Below are positions 1 through 8,224 of a DNA stretch of 64,000 nt, one piece after another. Where the stretch lies: NCBI RefSeq assembly GCF_014204865.1, contig NZ_JACHMG010000001.1:6412501-6476500 (forward strand), read 5' to 3'. Within the stretch, counting starts at the first letter, position 1. Each line of letters begins with the position of its first letter. The notes beneath the pieces were generated by a model that saw nothing but the letters and a program-made list of their open reading frames with translations, was not told where the DNA came from and did no database searches. The position numbers and the translations under genes were made by a program. The DNA comes from Amycolatopsis jiangsuensis. GTDB lineage: Bacteria; Actinomycetota; Actinomycetes; Mycobacteriales; Pseudonocardiaceae.

Positions 1-400
1 ATCGCTGTGCGCGTGCCAGCACTTCGCCGAACGGCTCGAGGTGGCGGCCGGCGACCTCGGCCGCGAGCGCGTTGCCGTTGGCCGCCGCGAGGATCCCCGG
101 ATGGTCGAGAAAGACCGTGACGCCGCTCGCCAGGACGGTCTCCAGCGCCACCCGCGGGTCGGACTCCGCGGCGACGCGGCGGCGCAGCGGCTCCACCTGC
201 TCGGCGAAGTAGTCCTCCAGCACTGCCGCGAGCAGCTCGTCCCTCGTGGGGAAATGCCGGTAGAGCGTGCGCGCGCTGACCCCGGCCGACTTCGCGATCC
301 GGTCGAGCCCGGCCTCGCCGCCGTCTCGGACGGCCTCCCGCGCCGCGGCCAGGATGGCGCGCCGGTTGTGCTGGGCGTCGGCGCGCGGACGTTCGGTCAC
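1..400 (-). CDS. TetR family transcriptional regulator (C-terminus cut off)
   Basis: The reading frame starts at GTG 400 and stays open to the window edge, giving 133 residues of a TetR-type repressor. Residues 1-55 hold the helix-turn-helix, including AILAAAREAVRDGG and GVSARTLYRHFPTRDELL, the standard TetR signature. The ligand domain is incomplete. It is divergent from the F420-type oxidoreductase at 464, and a near-perfect 28-bp palindrome lies between the two starts, so it very likely represses itself and the oxidoreductase. The effector cannot be told from this fragment. Family assignment is sure; the start is likely because the HTH begins directly after it. Confidence 0.88.
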   Translation of the reverse strand, partial: MTERPRADAQHNRRAILAAAREAVRDGGEAGLDRIAKSAGVSARTLYRHFPTRDELLAAVLEDYFAEQVEPLRRRVAAESDPRVALETVLASGVTVFLDHPGILAAANGNALAAEVAGRHLEPFGEVLARAQR

Positions 401-422
401 GGTGGCACGCTAGCACCGGCGG

Positions 423-450
423 CCTAAATGTCAGTCGACTGCCATTTAGG
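423..450. promoter_or_regulatory. 28-bp palindromic operator between tetR and the LLM oxidoreductase
   Basis: Outer arms CCTAAATG (423-430) and CATTTAGG (443-450) flank the inner palindrome CAGTCGACTG (432-441). Only the bases at 431 and 442 fail to pair. Size and symmetry fit a TetR operator. It ends two bases before the putative -10 hexamer TACAGT (452-457) of the oxidoreductase, so a bound repressor would cover the -35 zone. Confidence 0.85.
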
Positions 451-451
451 C

Positions 452-457
452 TACAGT
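452..457 (+). promoter_or_regulatory. Putative -10 element TACAGT for a leaderless transcript
   Basis: TACAGT is followed by six bases and then ATG 464. No Shine-Dalgarno lies in front of that ATG, so transcription probably starts at or next to the start codon. The same layout recurs before many genes in this window. Confidence 0.6.
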
Positions 458-463
458 GCTGTC

Positions 464-1288
464 ATGGACCACGGAATCGTCACCTTCCTCACCGACTACG
501 GCATCGCACCGACCGACCTCGGCCGGGCGGTGGAGGAACGCGGGTTCGGCTCGCTGTTGCTCACCGAGCACACCCACATCCCGGTCAGCCGCCGCACGCC
601 GTACCCGGTGGGCGCTGCCGAACCCCAGCCGTTGCCGAGGTACTACTCGCACACCTTCGACCCGTTCACCGCGCTCGCCGCGATCGCGGCTTCGACCAGC
701 CGGATCGGGCTGGGCACGGCGGTTTCACTGATCAACCAGCACCATCCGATCACCCTGGCCAAACAGGTCGCGAGCGTGGACCGCATCTCGGCCGGCCGGT
801 TCGAGCTGGGCGTGGGCCCTGGCTGGAACGCCGAGGAGATGGAGAACCACGGCGTCGCCCCGGCCCGGCCGATCGCGCGGATGCTCGAGCACCTCGCGGC
901 CATGCGAACAATCTGGACCGAGGACGAACCCGAGTTCCACGGTGAGTTCGTGGACTTCGACCCGATCTGGTCCTGGCCGAAGCCGGACCGCAGGCTGCCG
1001 GTGCTGATCGCCGGCGTGGGACCGAGAGTGCTGGACCGGGTGCTCAGCCACGGGGACGGCTGGCTGCCGCTTCCGCTGTACCCGATCGAGGTCCTGCGCG
1101 AGCGGATCGCTGAACTGCGCACGCGCGCCGGACGTCCGGTCGGCGTGACGCTCTACGGCGCCGACCCGGAAAAGCTGGCCGACTACGAGGAAGCCGGCGT
1201 CGACCGGGTCCTGTTCGAACTCGACGACCACGAGGACCCGGCCGGCACGCTGCGGCAGCTCGACCGGCTGGCCGGATTCGTCCACTGA
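464..1288 (+). CDS. LLM-class F420-dependent oxidoreductase
   Basis: A 274-residue luciferase-like monooxygenase fold protein. Visible family features are the N-terminal strand MDHGIVTFLTDYGI, the TEHTHIP segment, the block RIGLGTAV followed by HHPITLAKQVASVD, and GRFELGVGPGWNAEEM, which in this family helps bind F420 or FMN. It resembles the TIGR03619-type F420-dependent subfamily common in actinobacteria; the substrate is unknown. An in-frame ATG at 428 lies inside the operator palindrome, so ATG 464 is preferred, with TACAGT six bases upstream. It is controlled by the divergent TetR gene by inference from the operator. Confidence 0.9.
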   Translation: MDHGIVTFLTDYGIAPTDLGRAVEERGFGSLLLTEHTHIPVSRRTPYPVGAAEPQPLPRYYSHTFDPFTALAAIAASTSRIGLGTAVSLINQHHPITLAKQVASVDRISAGRFELGVGPGWNAEEMENHGVAPARPIARMLEHLAAMRTIWTEDEPEFHGEFVDFDPIWSWPKPDRRLPVLIAGVGPRVLDRVLSHGDGWLPLPLYPIEVLRERIAELRTRAGRPVGVTLYGADPEKLADYEEAGVDRVLFELDDHEDPAGTLRQLDRLAGFVH

Positions 1289-1295
1289 GCGAGGT

Positions 1296-2216
1296 TCAGA
1301 GCCGGTGGGCCCGGAAGAAGTGCCGGATCACCGGGGTCGCGTCGATGACGGTCGGGGTTTCGGAGTCCAGGTTGGGTTCCGTGCTCGGCCACACGTGCCC
1401 GGCGCCTTCGACGCGGTAGTGCACCAGCGAGCAGCCCAGCCACCGCTGTACGACGACGTCGTGCACCGGAGAGTACGACAGCGGACGCGGGAAGCAGTGG
1501 TCGCGCGAAGTCCAGCCGGCCAGCCAGTCCGGAATGGACGGAAGGCCCTTCGCCGGGTTGCCGGTGTAGGGAATCGTGGTGTCCGCGGTGCCGTGGAAGT
1601 CCAGCAGCGCCACCTTGCGCGAGGGGTGGCACGCCCCGCCCTGCGGGTAGAAGGCACCGGAAACCGGGGCGAACGCGGCGAACCGGCCGGCCATCCGGCA
1701 GGCCAGCACACCGACGAAGCCGCCGCCGTTGGACTTGCCGGTGGCGTAGATCCGCGACGGGTCCACGCACAGCTGCCCCTGCAACGAGGTGAGCAGGTCG
1801 CTGGTGAACTGCACGTCGTCCGCCGAGGCCGAGTACGGCGCACCGGTCCAGGCGGTTTCGCCGTCGGTGCCGACGAGCCCCTGCGGGTACACCGCGATCT
1901 GGTCCGAACCCGAGAAGCCGGACAGCTCCTCCTGGTACTGCGAGGTGCGCTTGTGCCCGTGGAAGGAAAGCACCAGCGGGTACCTGCGGTGCGGGTTGTA
2001 CCTCGCCGGCACGTAGATCCGGTATTCGCGGTCGATCCCGCCGGATTTCAGGTGCGCGGTGGTGCTGGTTCCGGCCCCGGCCACCGCCTGTCCGCAACCG
2101 GTGGTCGCGACCGCGTGGTCGACCACCCCGGACGCGGCTGCGGTACCACTGAGCAGCGTGCCGAATCCCAGTACCGCGGCACCCAGCGCGGCACACCGAC
2201 GGAAACGTCCGGACAT
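1296..2216 (-). CDS. Secreted PHB depolymerase/feruloyl esterase-like hydrolase (LpqC type)
   Basis: This 306-residue protein opens with a signal peptide (MSGRFRRCAALGAAVLGFG, then a cleavage region near SGTAAASG). The mature part is an alpha/beta hydrolase of the CE1/PHB-depolymerase group. The nucleophile elbow is GKSNGGGF (Ser), LDFHGTADTTIPY would supply the acid, and GHVWP the histidine. Likely an extracellular esterase acting on polyesters or feruloylated polysaccharides; the substrate is not determinable. Start ATG 2216 is preceded by GAGGAGGATCGA, an excellent RBS, so upstream in-frame codons are discarded. Confidence 0.88.
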   Translation of the reverse strand: MSGRFRRCAALGAAVLGFGTLLSGTAAASGVVDHAVATTGCGQAVAGAGTSTTAHLKSGGIDREYRIYVPARYNPHRRYPLVLSFHGHKRTSQYQEELSGFSGSDQIAVYPQGLVGTDGETAWTGAPYSASADDVQFTSDLLTSLQGQLCVDPSRIYATGKSNGGGFVGVLACRMAGRFAAFAPVSGAFYPQGGACHPSRKVALLDFHGTADTTIPYTGNPAKGLPSIPDWLAGWTSRDHCFPRPLSYSPVHDVVVQRWLGCSLVHYRVEGAGHVWPSTEPNLDSETPTVIDATPVIRHFFRAHRL

Positions 2217-2298
2217 TCGATCCTCCTCGATCGACGGGCGAGCGCGACCATGGTCACACCATCGCGCCGGAGTCCGCGCGTTTCGTTCATAGAGTTCC

Positions 2299-3486
2299 TC
2301 ACATCGTGCAGACGCCCTTGGCCGCGAGCACCCGGCCGACCGAGGCGGCCACCTGCGCGGCCGGCAGCTCACCGGTCTCCACCGCCTGCGTCAGCCGGTC
2401 GAGCACCGCGGGCACGTCGCCGTTGCCGGAGGAGAACAACGCCTCGTCCGCACCCGCCTGCAAGCCCTTCAGCACCGCCTCGGGCAGCGCATACCGGTCG
2501 GTGATCGCCTTCATCCCGCCCAGATCGTCGGTGATCACCGGGCCGGTGAAGCGGTATTCGCCGCGCAGCAGCCGGTAGGCCGCGGGGGAGATGGACGCGG
2601 GGACCCCGTTGGTCAGGCCGGGTACGTCGAGGTGCCCGACCATCACCGCGACCTGCCCGTATTCGGCGAGATCGCGGTAGGGCACCAGGTCCGCCTGCCG
2701 CAGCTGCTCCAGCGGCGGGGTGGTCACCGCGGTCCGGTGCGAATCCCCGGAACCGTGGCCGTGCCCGGGAAAGTGCTTGAGCACCGGCAGGACCCCGCCG
2801 GCGCGCAGGCCTTCCGCGAACGCCATCGCGTACTCGCGTGCCTTCTCGGGATCCGGGCTGTAGGAACGGTCGCCGATCACCGCGTCGTCCGGCTCGTCGC
2901 TGACGTCCGCATCCGGTGCGTAGTCCACGGTCACACCGCGTGCCCGCAACTGCTTCCCGCGTTGTTCGCCGAGCGCGCGCACCTCGTCCGGCGATTTCGT
3001 GGCGGCCAGTTCCCGGGCACTCGGCAACGACCCGTCGAGTTCGTCGACGCGCTGCACCCGTCCGCCTTCTTCGTCGACCGCGATCGAGACGGGGATCTGC
3101 GCGGCCTGTTGTACCGCGGCGAGCGCACCATTCTGCAACAGCGTGGTGTTATTGCCGCCGATGAAGATTCCGCCGATCTGTGTGGTGCGTACGAGGCTGG
3201 TCACCGCGGCCGGATTTCCGGCGTCCACGCCGGGCACCACGAGCTGTGCCACCCGGGCGCGCACGTCCATCGCCGAGACCGCCGACGCGCACGAAGAATC
3301 GGCAGACGCGGGCGTCCGCACTGGCGGCGCTGCCTGCGAAGTACTGCCGGTGCCGGGAGTCGCGCCCGGTGCGGGCAGTGCCGTGCCGGACACCGCGGGC
3401 CCGCCGCACCCGGCGAGCACACCGCCGAACAGGAGACCGGCGAGGATTCCCGCCGACGACCGCGAGGGCCGGACATGCGCCTTCAT
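2299..3486 (-). CDS. Glycoside hydrolase family 3 lipoprotein (beta-N-acetylhexosaminidase-like)
   Basis: 395 residues with a lipoprotein signal: hydrophobic stretch then LAGC (Cys27), so the enzyme should be anchored outside the membrane. The GH3 N-terminal domain is complete: KHFPGHGHGSGDSH is the NagZ-type His loop, and VITDDLGGMKAI carries the catalytic Asp. NagZ relatives remove N-acetylglucosamine from muropeptides or chitin fragments. Start ATG 3486 has AGAGGA upstream. It lies 82 bp upstream of the esterase gene on the same strand, so the two may be co-transcribed. Confidence 0.9.
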   Translation of the reverse strand: MKAHVRPSRSSAGILAGLLFGGVLAGCGGPAVSGTALPAPGATPGTGSTSQAAPPVRTPASADSSCASAVSAMDVRARVAQLVVPGVDAGNPAAVTSLVRTTQIGGIFIGGNNTTLLQNGALAAVQQAAQIPVSIAVDEEGGRVQRVDELDGSLPSARELAATKSPDEVRALGEQRGKQLRARGVTVDYAPDADVSDEPDDAVIGDRSYSPDPEKAREYAMAFAEGLRAGGVLPVLKHFPGHGHGSGDSHRTAVTTPPLEQLRQADLVPYRDLAEYGQVAVMVGHLDVPGLTNGVPASISPAAYRLLRGEYRFTGPVITDDLGGMKAITDRYALPEAVLKGLQAGADEALFSSGNGDVPAVLDRLTQAVETGELPAAQVAASVGRVLAAKGVCTM

Positions 3487-3654
3487 GAATTCCTCTGGCG
3501 GTCTGGGACGGGTCCTCAAGACGGTATCCGACGGCCTTGCCGGCACCCAACTTCAGGCGGTGAAGAATGGTCTCGCGGCGGCTAGAGAATTCGTGAAGGC
3601 GCCCTCGGCACACTGACTACCAGCACGGGTAGGTCTCTGTACACGGAGGTGGCA

Positions 3655-4248
3655 ATGAACCAGGTCAAGGTGGCGGCGTGGGCTTCGGACCCGATCGCGC
3701 TGGCAGGGCTCATCGACCATCTCCGGACGCGGTCGGAGGTGCGGGTGCTGCCGGGGCAGCAGCGCGGTGAGGCCGCCGTGCTGATCTTCGCGGCCAACCG
3801 GATCACCCGCGAGGTGAAGGCCGCGCTGCGGGCAGCGGCGTCGGAGACCCCGGCGGCCATCGTGCTGGTGGCCGGTTACGTGGAGCCCGAGGAGCTGCCG
3901 GAGCTGGCGGCCTGCCACGTCGCGGCGGTGCTGCCGCGCGAGGCCATCGCGGGCGAGAAGCTGGTGCGCAGCATCGTGGCGGCCGCTTCCGGGCGCGAGA
4001 CGTCCCTGCGTGACCTGCTGGACCAGGCCGAGAACCTGCGGGAAGCCGGCGACGGCGCGGCGCTGTCCGCCCGTGAGGTCGACGTGCTGCGGCTGATGGC
4101 CGAGGGCTGGGACACCGCGGAGATCGCGGGCAAGCTGTGCTATTCAGAGCGGACCGTGAAGAATGTGATCTACGGTCTGACCAATAGGCTGAAGCTGCGC
4201 AACCGTCCGCACGCCGTCGCCTACGCCCTGCGCGCAGGGGTTATCTGA
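3655..4248 (+). CDS. LuxR-type regulator with a receiver-like domain lacking the phospho-acceptor Asp
   Basis: 197 residues. Residues 1-115 have a receiver-like pattern (VKVAAWASDPIALAGL, then AAVLIFAANRIT), but the third strand ends in Phe where response regulators carry the phosphorylated Asp. The C-terminus is a clear LuxR HTH: LSAREVDVLRLMAEGWDTAE and YSERTVKNVIYGLTNRL. GGAGG (3645-3649) precedes ATG 3655. Only 14 bp separate it from the sugar-binding lipoprotein gene, so it probably heads that operon. It is a paralogue of the gene at 20942. The signal sensed is unknown; no histidine kinase is adjacent. Confidence 0.88.
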   Translation: MNQVKVAAWASDPIALAGLIDHLRTRSEVRVLPGQQRGEAAVLIFAANRITREVKAALRAAASETPAAIVLVAGYVEPEELPELAACHVAAVLPREAIAGEKLVRSIVAAASGRETSLRDLLDQAENLREAGDGAALSAREVDVLRLMAEGWDTAEIAGKLCYSERTVKNVIYGLTNRLKLRNRPHAVAYALRAGVI

Positions 4249-4262
4249 AGGATGCTCACCAC

Positions 4263-5531
4263 GTGCGAAAGCTGACCCGGCACCCGGCCGCCGCCGCCAT
4301 GGCGGCCGCGCTCCTGCTCCTCTCGGCCGCCTGCGGTGGTTCGGGCTCCGACGGCGGGAAGGTCACGCTGACCGTCGCGACGTTCGGTGAGTTCGGCTAC
4401 CAGCCGCTGTTCGAGCAGTACGAGAAGGACCACCCGGGCATCGAGATCCGGAGCCGGGTCACCGACTTCGACACGCACTTCAAGACGCTGAGCACGCAGC
4501 TGGCCGCCGGACGGGGCGCGGCCGACGTGGTCGCCGTCGAGGAGCAGCAGCTCCCGACCTACCTCCAGGTCAAGGACAAGTTCGTCAACCTCGCCGACTA
4601 CGGTGCCGAGGGGCTGAAGGACCGGTGGGCGCCGTGGAAGTGGGCGCAGGGCACCAAGGACGGCTACGTCATGGGCCTCGGCACGGACATGGGCAGCCTC
4701 GCGATGTGCTACCGCCGCGACTACTTCGAGCAGGCCGGCCTGCCCACCGATCGCGAGGCCGTCGCCGCGCTGATGCCGACCTGGGCGGACTACGCCGAGC
4801 TCGCCGGGCGGTTCACCGCGAAGCTGCCGAAGATCAAGTTCGCCGACTCGGCCGGCACGGTGTACACCGCGATGCTCAACCAGTCGCCGGAGAACTACTT
4901 CTCGGCCAAGGACGACTCCTACATCGCGGACCGGAACCCGAGCGTGCACGACGCGTTCTACCTCGCCGGTGGGCTCGCCGCGGCCCACCAGACCGCCGCG
5001 GTGACCACTTACACCCCGGCCTGGAACGTGGCGATCAAGCAGGGCAGCTTCGCGACCATCGCCTGCCCGGCGTGGCTGCTCACGCAGATCAAGGAAGCCG
5101 GCGGAGACGCCGTGCGCGGTAAATGGGACGTGACCACGGTGCCCGGCAACAGCGGCAACCAGGGCGGCTCGTTCCTCACCGTGCCGAAGCAGAGCGAGCA
5201 TCCGCGGGAGGCCTACGACCTCGCGCGCTGGCTCACCGCGCCCGAGCAGGAGAAGCGGCTCTTCCTCAGCGACGGGATCCTGCCGAGTGAACCGGCGGTG
5301 TACCAGGATCCGCAGATCATCGCGCACACCGACGAGTACTTCTCGAACGCCCCGATCGGGCAGCTCTACGCCGCGTCGGCGAACCAGCTACGGCCGAACT
5401 ACCGCGGTCTGCACGACGCCGACGTGCGTCCCGAGTTCGGCAAGGCGCTCGGCCGGATCGAGGACGGTTCGCAGAACGTCGGCCAGGCCTGGGCCGACGC
5501 GCTGAAAATGGGCTCCGAAGCGATCAAGTAG
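4263..5531 (+). CDS. Sugar ABC transporter substrate-binding lipoprotein
   Basis: 422 residues, family 1 extracellular solute-binding protein. The N-terminus is a lipoprotein signal with SAAC at Cys24, followed by TLTVATFGEFGYQPLFEQYE, the usual first strand of this family. Size is typical. It is followed by two permease genes within a few bases, completing the outer part of a CUT1-type carbohydrate importer. No ATPase gene is present, so a shared MsiK-like ATPase elsewhere is presumed. Start GTG 4263 has AAGGA about 10 bases upstream. The ligand is unknown; the downstream sulfatase pair makes a sulfated sugar a reasonable guess. Confidence 0.92.
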   Translation: MRKLTRHPAAAAMAAALLLLSAACGGSGSDGGKVTLTVATFGEFGYQPLFEQYEKDHPGIEIRSRVTDFDTHFKTLSTQLAAGRGAADVVAVEEQQLPTYLQVKDKFVNLADYGAEGLKDRWAPWKWAQGTKDGYVMGLGTDMGSLAMCYRRDYFEQAGLPTDREAVAALMPTWADYAELAGRFTAKLPKIKFADSAGTVYTAMLNQSPENYFSAKDDSYIADRNPSVHDAFYLAGGLAAAHQTAAVTTYTPAWNVAIKQGSFATIACPAWLLTQIKEAGGDAVRGKWDVTTVPGNSGNQGGSFLTVPKQSEHPREAYDLARWLTAPEQEKRLFLSDGILPSEPAVYQDPQIIAHTDEYFSNAPIGQLYAASANQLRPNYRGLHDADVRPEFGKALGRIEDGSQNVGQAWADALKMGSEAIK

Positions 5532-5536
5532 CGGTC

Positions 5537-6448
5537 GTGGGCAAGCGCGGGTCCTTCGTGGCGCGGCTGGACCGGAAGGCCACTCCCTTCCTGTTCATCG
5601 CGCCGTTCTTCGCGGTGTTCGCGGTGTTCGGCGTCTTCCCCCTGCTCTACACGACCTGGGTCTCCCTGCACGACTGGGACCTGCTCGCCGGGAACCGGGG
5701 CGGCTTCGGCTTCGCCAACTACGTCGAGCTGTTCGGCGATCCGCGGTTCTACAACGCGCTGGTCAACACGGTGGGCATCTTCCTGCTCGCCGCGGTGCCG
5801 GAATTCTTCCTGGCACTGGGCTTCGCCGAGCTGCTCAACCGCAAGCTGCGGGGTTCGACCTGGTGGCAGACCGGGGTGCTGGTGCCGAACGTGGTGTCGG
5901 TGGTCGCGGTGGGCGTGGTCTTCACCCAGCTCTACGGCCGGGACTTCGGGGTGGTCAACGAGGTGCTGGGCTGGTTCGGGGTGCCGCCGGTCAACTGGCA
6001 GGCCGGGCGGTGGTCGTCGCACCTGGCCGTGGCGAGCATGGTGATGTGGCGCTGGACCGGCTACAACGCGCTGATCTACCTGGCCGCCATGCAGGCCGTG
6101 CCGCAGGACCTGTACGAGGCGGCGGAGCTGGACGGTGCCTCGCGGTGGCGTACCTTCTGGTCGGTGACCGTGCCCGGAATCCGCCCGGCGATCGCCTTCA
6201 CCGCGGTCGCCGGCACGGTGAACGGGTTGCAGCTGTTTGCCGAACCGCAGCTGTTCGACGCCGGGGGCGGCGGCACCGGGGGCAACGACCGGCAGTTCCA
6301 GACGCTGGCGATGTACCTGTACGAAAAGGGCTTCACCAAGTTCGACGCCGGGTACGCGGCCGCGCTGTCCTGGGTGGTGTTCTTGGTGTGCGTGGTGTTC
6401 GCCGTGGTCAACTACCGGCTGGTGCGCCGGTTCGTGAGCTCGCCGTGA
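5537..6448 (+). CDS. Sugar ABC transporter permease (MalF/UgpA-like)
   Basis: 303 residues with six predicted membrane segments and the EAA loop DLYEAAELDGASRWRTFWSV near residue 190-210, which docks the ATPase. The N-terminal segment FLFIAPFFAVFAVFGVFPLL is typical of CUT1 first permeases. GTG 5537 lies five bases after the binding-protein stop, and its own stop overlaps the next permease start (GTGA), so translation is coupled. Role: one half of the membrane channel for the sugar bound by the lipoprotein. Confidence 0.92.
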   Translation: MGKRGSFVARLDRKATPFLFIAPFFAVFAVFGVFPLLYTTWVSLHDWDLLAGNRGGFGFANYVELFGDPRFYNALVNTVGIFLLAAVPEFFLALGFAELLNRKLRGSTWWQTGVLVPNVVSVVAVGVVFTQLYGRDFGVVNEVLGWFGVPPVNWQAGRWSSHLAVASMVMWRWTGYNALIYLAAMQAVPQDLYEAAELDGASRWRTFWSVTVPGIRPAIAFTAVAGTVNGLQLFAEPQLFDAGGGGTGGNDRQFQTLAMYLYEKGFTKFDAGYAAALSWVVFLVCVVFAVVNYRLVRRFVSSP

Positions 6449-7272
6449 CGCGGCGGCGGCGCGCGGGGGCCTGGGTCTACGTGGTGCTGACCGGCGTGGT
6501 CGGCGCCTCGATCTTCCCGCTGTACTGGTCGTTCGCCGTGTCCAGCCGGGACAATTCGGCGATCGGCGAGGTCTCGCCGCTGATGCTGCCCGGCGGGCAT
6601 TTCTTCGAGAACGTGCGCCGGGTGTTCGACACCGTGGACTTCTGGCTGGCCATCGGCAATTCGCTGATCGTGGCGGGCACCGTGATGGTGTCCAATGTGG
6701 TGCTGTCCAGTGTGGCCGGTTACGCGTTCGCCCGGTTGCGCTTTCCCGGCCGCAACAGCCTGTTCCTGGTGGTCGCCGGTTCCGCGATGGTGCCGGCGCA
6801 GCTCGGGGTGGTCCCACTGTACCTGCTGGTCAACGATTTCGGCTGGTACGGAAGGCTGGAGGCGGTGATCGTGCCGGCGCTGGTGAGCGCGTTCGGCGTG
6901 TTCTGGATGCGCCAGGCGTGCGAGGGCGCGGTGTCCGCCGAACTCGTCGATGCGGCCACTGTGGACGGTGCCTCGGTCTTGCGGACCTTCTGGCACGTCG
7001 CGGTACCGGCGATCCGCTCGCACGCCGCGGTGCTGGCCATGATCACCTTCCTCGGCGCCTGGAACGACTACTTCTGGCCGCTGGTGGTGCTCGATCCGGC
7101 GGAAGCACCGACCGTGCAGGTCGTGCTGTCGCAGCTGGCCAGTGGGTACTACACCGACTACGCACTGATGCTGACCGGGGCGACGCTCGGCGTGCTGCCG
7201 GTGATCGTCCTGTTCCTGCTGCTGGGCCGGTACCTGGTGCGCAGCATCGCCAGCGGGGTGCGATACGGCTGA
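6445..7272 (+). CDS. Sugar ABC transporter permease (MalG/UgpE-like)
   Basis: 275 residues, six membrane segments, EAA loop ELVDAATVDGASVLRTFWHV followed by VPAIR. The start is taken at GTG 6445, which overlaps the previous stop in a GTGA arrangement; the frame is open far upstream but that part lies inside the first permease gene. It pairs with the preceding permease in a CUT1 carbohydrate importer. The C-terminus IASGVRYG is the usual MalG-type ending. The next gene begins 22 bp downstream. Confidence 0.92.
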   Translation: MTRRRRAGAWVYVVLTGVVGASIFPLYWSFAVSSRDNSAIGEVSPLMLPGGHFFENVRRVFDTVDFWLAIGNSLIVAGTVMVSNVVLSSVAGYAFARLRFPGRNSLFLVVAGSAMVPAQLGVVPLYLLVNDFGWYGRLEAVIVPALVSAFGVFWMRQACEGAVSAELVDAATVDGASVLRTFWHVAVPAIRSHAAVLAMITFLGAWNDYFWPLVVLDPAEAPTVQVVLSQLASGYYTDYALMLTGATLGVLPVIVLFLLLGRYLVRSIASGVRYG

Positions 7273-7281
7273 CGCGGCGGT

Positions 7282-7287
7282 TATCCT
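7282..7287 (+). promoter_or_regulatory. Putative -10 element TATCCT before the formylglycine-generating enzyme gene
   Basis: TATCCT is followed by seven bases and GTG 7295. No purine-rich RBS is visible. This would give the maturation enzyme its own leaderless transcript in addition to read-through from the transporter operon. Confidence 0.5.
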
Positions 7288-7294
7288 GGGACAC

Positions 7295-8176
7295 GTGTCC
7301 AGCTGCTGCCCGCCCGGCCGTTCCGGCTCGGAAACCGCTCCCGTCCCGCGGCTGACGGGTACCGAGGCGGGTGGCCTGCTCGCGCTGCCGGGCGGGGTGT
7401 TCCGGATGGGCACCGACGATCCCGACGGGTTCCCCGGCGACCGCGAAGGCCCGGTGCGGGAGGTCACGGTCGAGCCGTTCGCCATCGCCGCGCACTGCGT
7501 GACCAATGCCCAGTTCGCCGCCTTCGCCGACGAGACCGGCTACCGCACCGACGCGGAGAAGTTCGGCTGGACGTACGTGTTCGCGAAGTTCGTGCCCGCC
7601 GTGCTCCGCAAGGGGTCGCCGCGGCCGGAGCAGGCGCCGTGGTGGTGCGGTGTGTCCGGTGCGTACTGGCGGTCCCCGGAAGGGCCGGGCAGCGCCGTCG
7701 AGGGGCGCGGCGATCATCCCGTCGTGCACGTGTCCTGGCAGGACGCGATGGCCTACTGCGAGTGGGCCGGGCAGCGGCTGCCGACCGAGGCCGAATGGGA
7801 GTACGCCGCGCGCGGCGGGCTCGACCAGGCGCGGTATCCCTGGGGTGACGAGCTGACGCCCGGCGGTGAGCACCGGTGCAACATCTGGCAGGGCCGGTTC
7901 CCGGTGCGCAACACCGAGGACGACGGATATGTCGGCACCGCGCCGGTGGATGCCTTCCCGCCCAATGGTTTCGGGCTGCACAACGTGGCCGGGAACGTGT
8001 GGGAGTGGTGTGCCGACCAGTTCGACGAAGCAGGCGGTCAGCGCTCGATGCGTGGCGGGTCGTACCTGTGCCACGAGTCGTACTGCAACCGCTACCGGGT
8101 GGCCGCGCGCACCGCGAACACCCCGGACTCCTCCACGGGCAACCTCGGCTTCCGGGTGGCGGCGAACCTCCAGTGA
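7295..8176 (+). CDS. Formylglycine-generating enzyme (sulfatase-modifying factor, SUMF1-like)
   Basis: 293 residues spanning a full FGE-sulfatase domain. It oxidises the cysteine of a sulfatase CxPxR motif to C-alpha-formylglycine. Visible family blocks are FRMGTDDPDGFPGDREGP, HPVVHVSWQDAMAYCEW, RLPTEAEWEYAARGG, NVWEWC, and the C-terminal SYLCHESYCNRYRVAAR. Cys259 and Cys264 in the last block match the copper-binding active-site pair of aerobic FGEs. Its obvious client is the CSPTR sulfatase encoded convergently just downstream. Start GTG 7295 follows TATCCT, suggesting a leaderless mRNA. Confidence 0.95.
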   Translation: MSSCCPPGRSGSETAPVPRLTGTEAGGLLALPGGVFRMGTDDPDGFPGDREGPVREVTVEPFAIAAHCVTNAQFAAFADETGYRTDAEKFGWTYVFAKFVPAVLRKGSPRPEQAPWWCGVSGAYWRSPEGPGSAVEGRGDHPVVHVSWQDAMAYCEWAGQRLPTEAEWEYAARGGLDQARYPWGDELTPGGEHRCNIWQGRFPVRNTEDDGYVGTAPVDAFPPNGFGLHNVAGNVWEWCADQFDEAGGQRSMRGGSYLCHESYCNRYRVAARTANTPDSSTGNLGFRVAANLQ

Positions 8177-8224
8177 CCTCCCGAAAGGGGTGACCGCCGG
8201 GTGCGGCCACCCCCGGAGGTTCAC
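8173..8224. terminator. Hairpin between the convergent FGE and sulfatase genes
   Basis: Outer arms GTGACCTCC (8173-8181) and GGAGGTTCAC pair with one bulged base; inner arms GGGGTG (8187-8192) and CACCCC (8208-8213) extend the stem. Its position between two stop codons fits a bidirectional terminator. No U-tract follows, so efficiency is uncertain. Confidence 0.5.

Noticed and set aside
428..463. ATG 428 as the start of the F420-type oxidoreductase
   Set aside because: It would place the operator palindrome and -10 inside the coding region; ATG 464 fits the family N-terminus.
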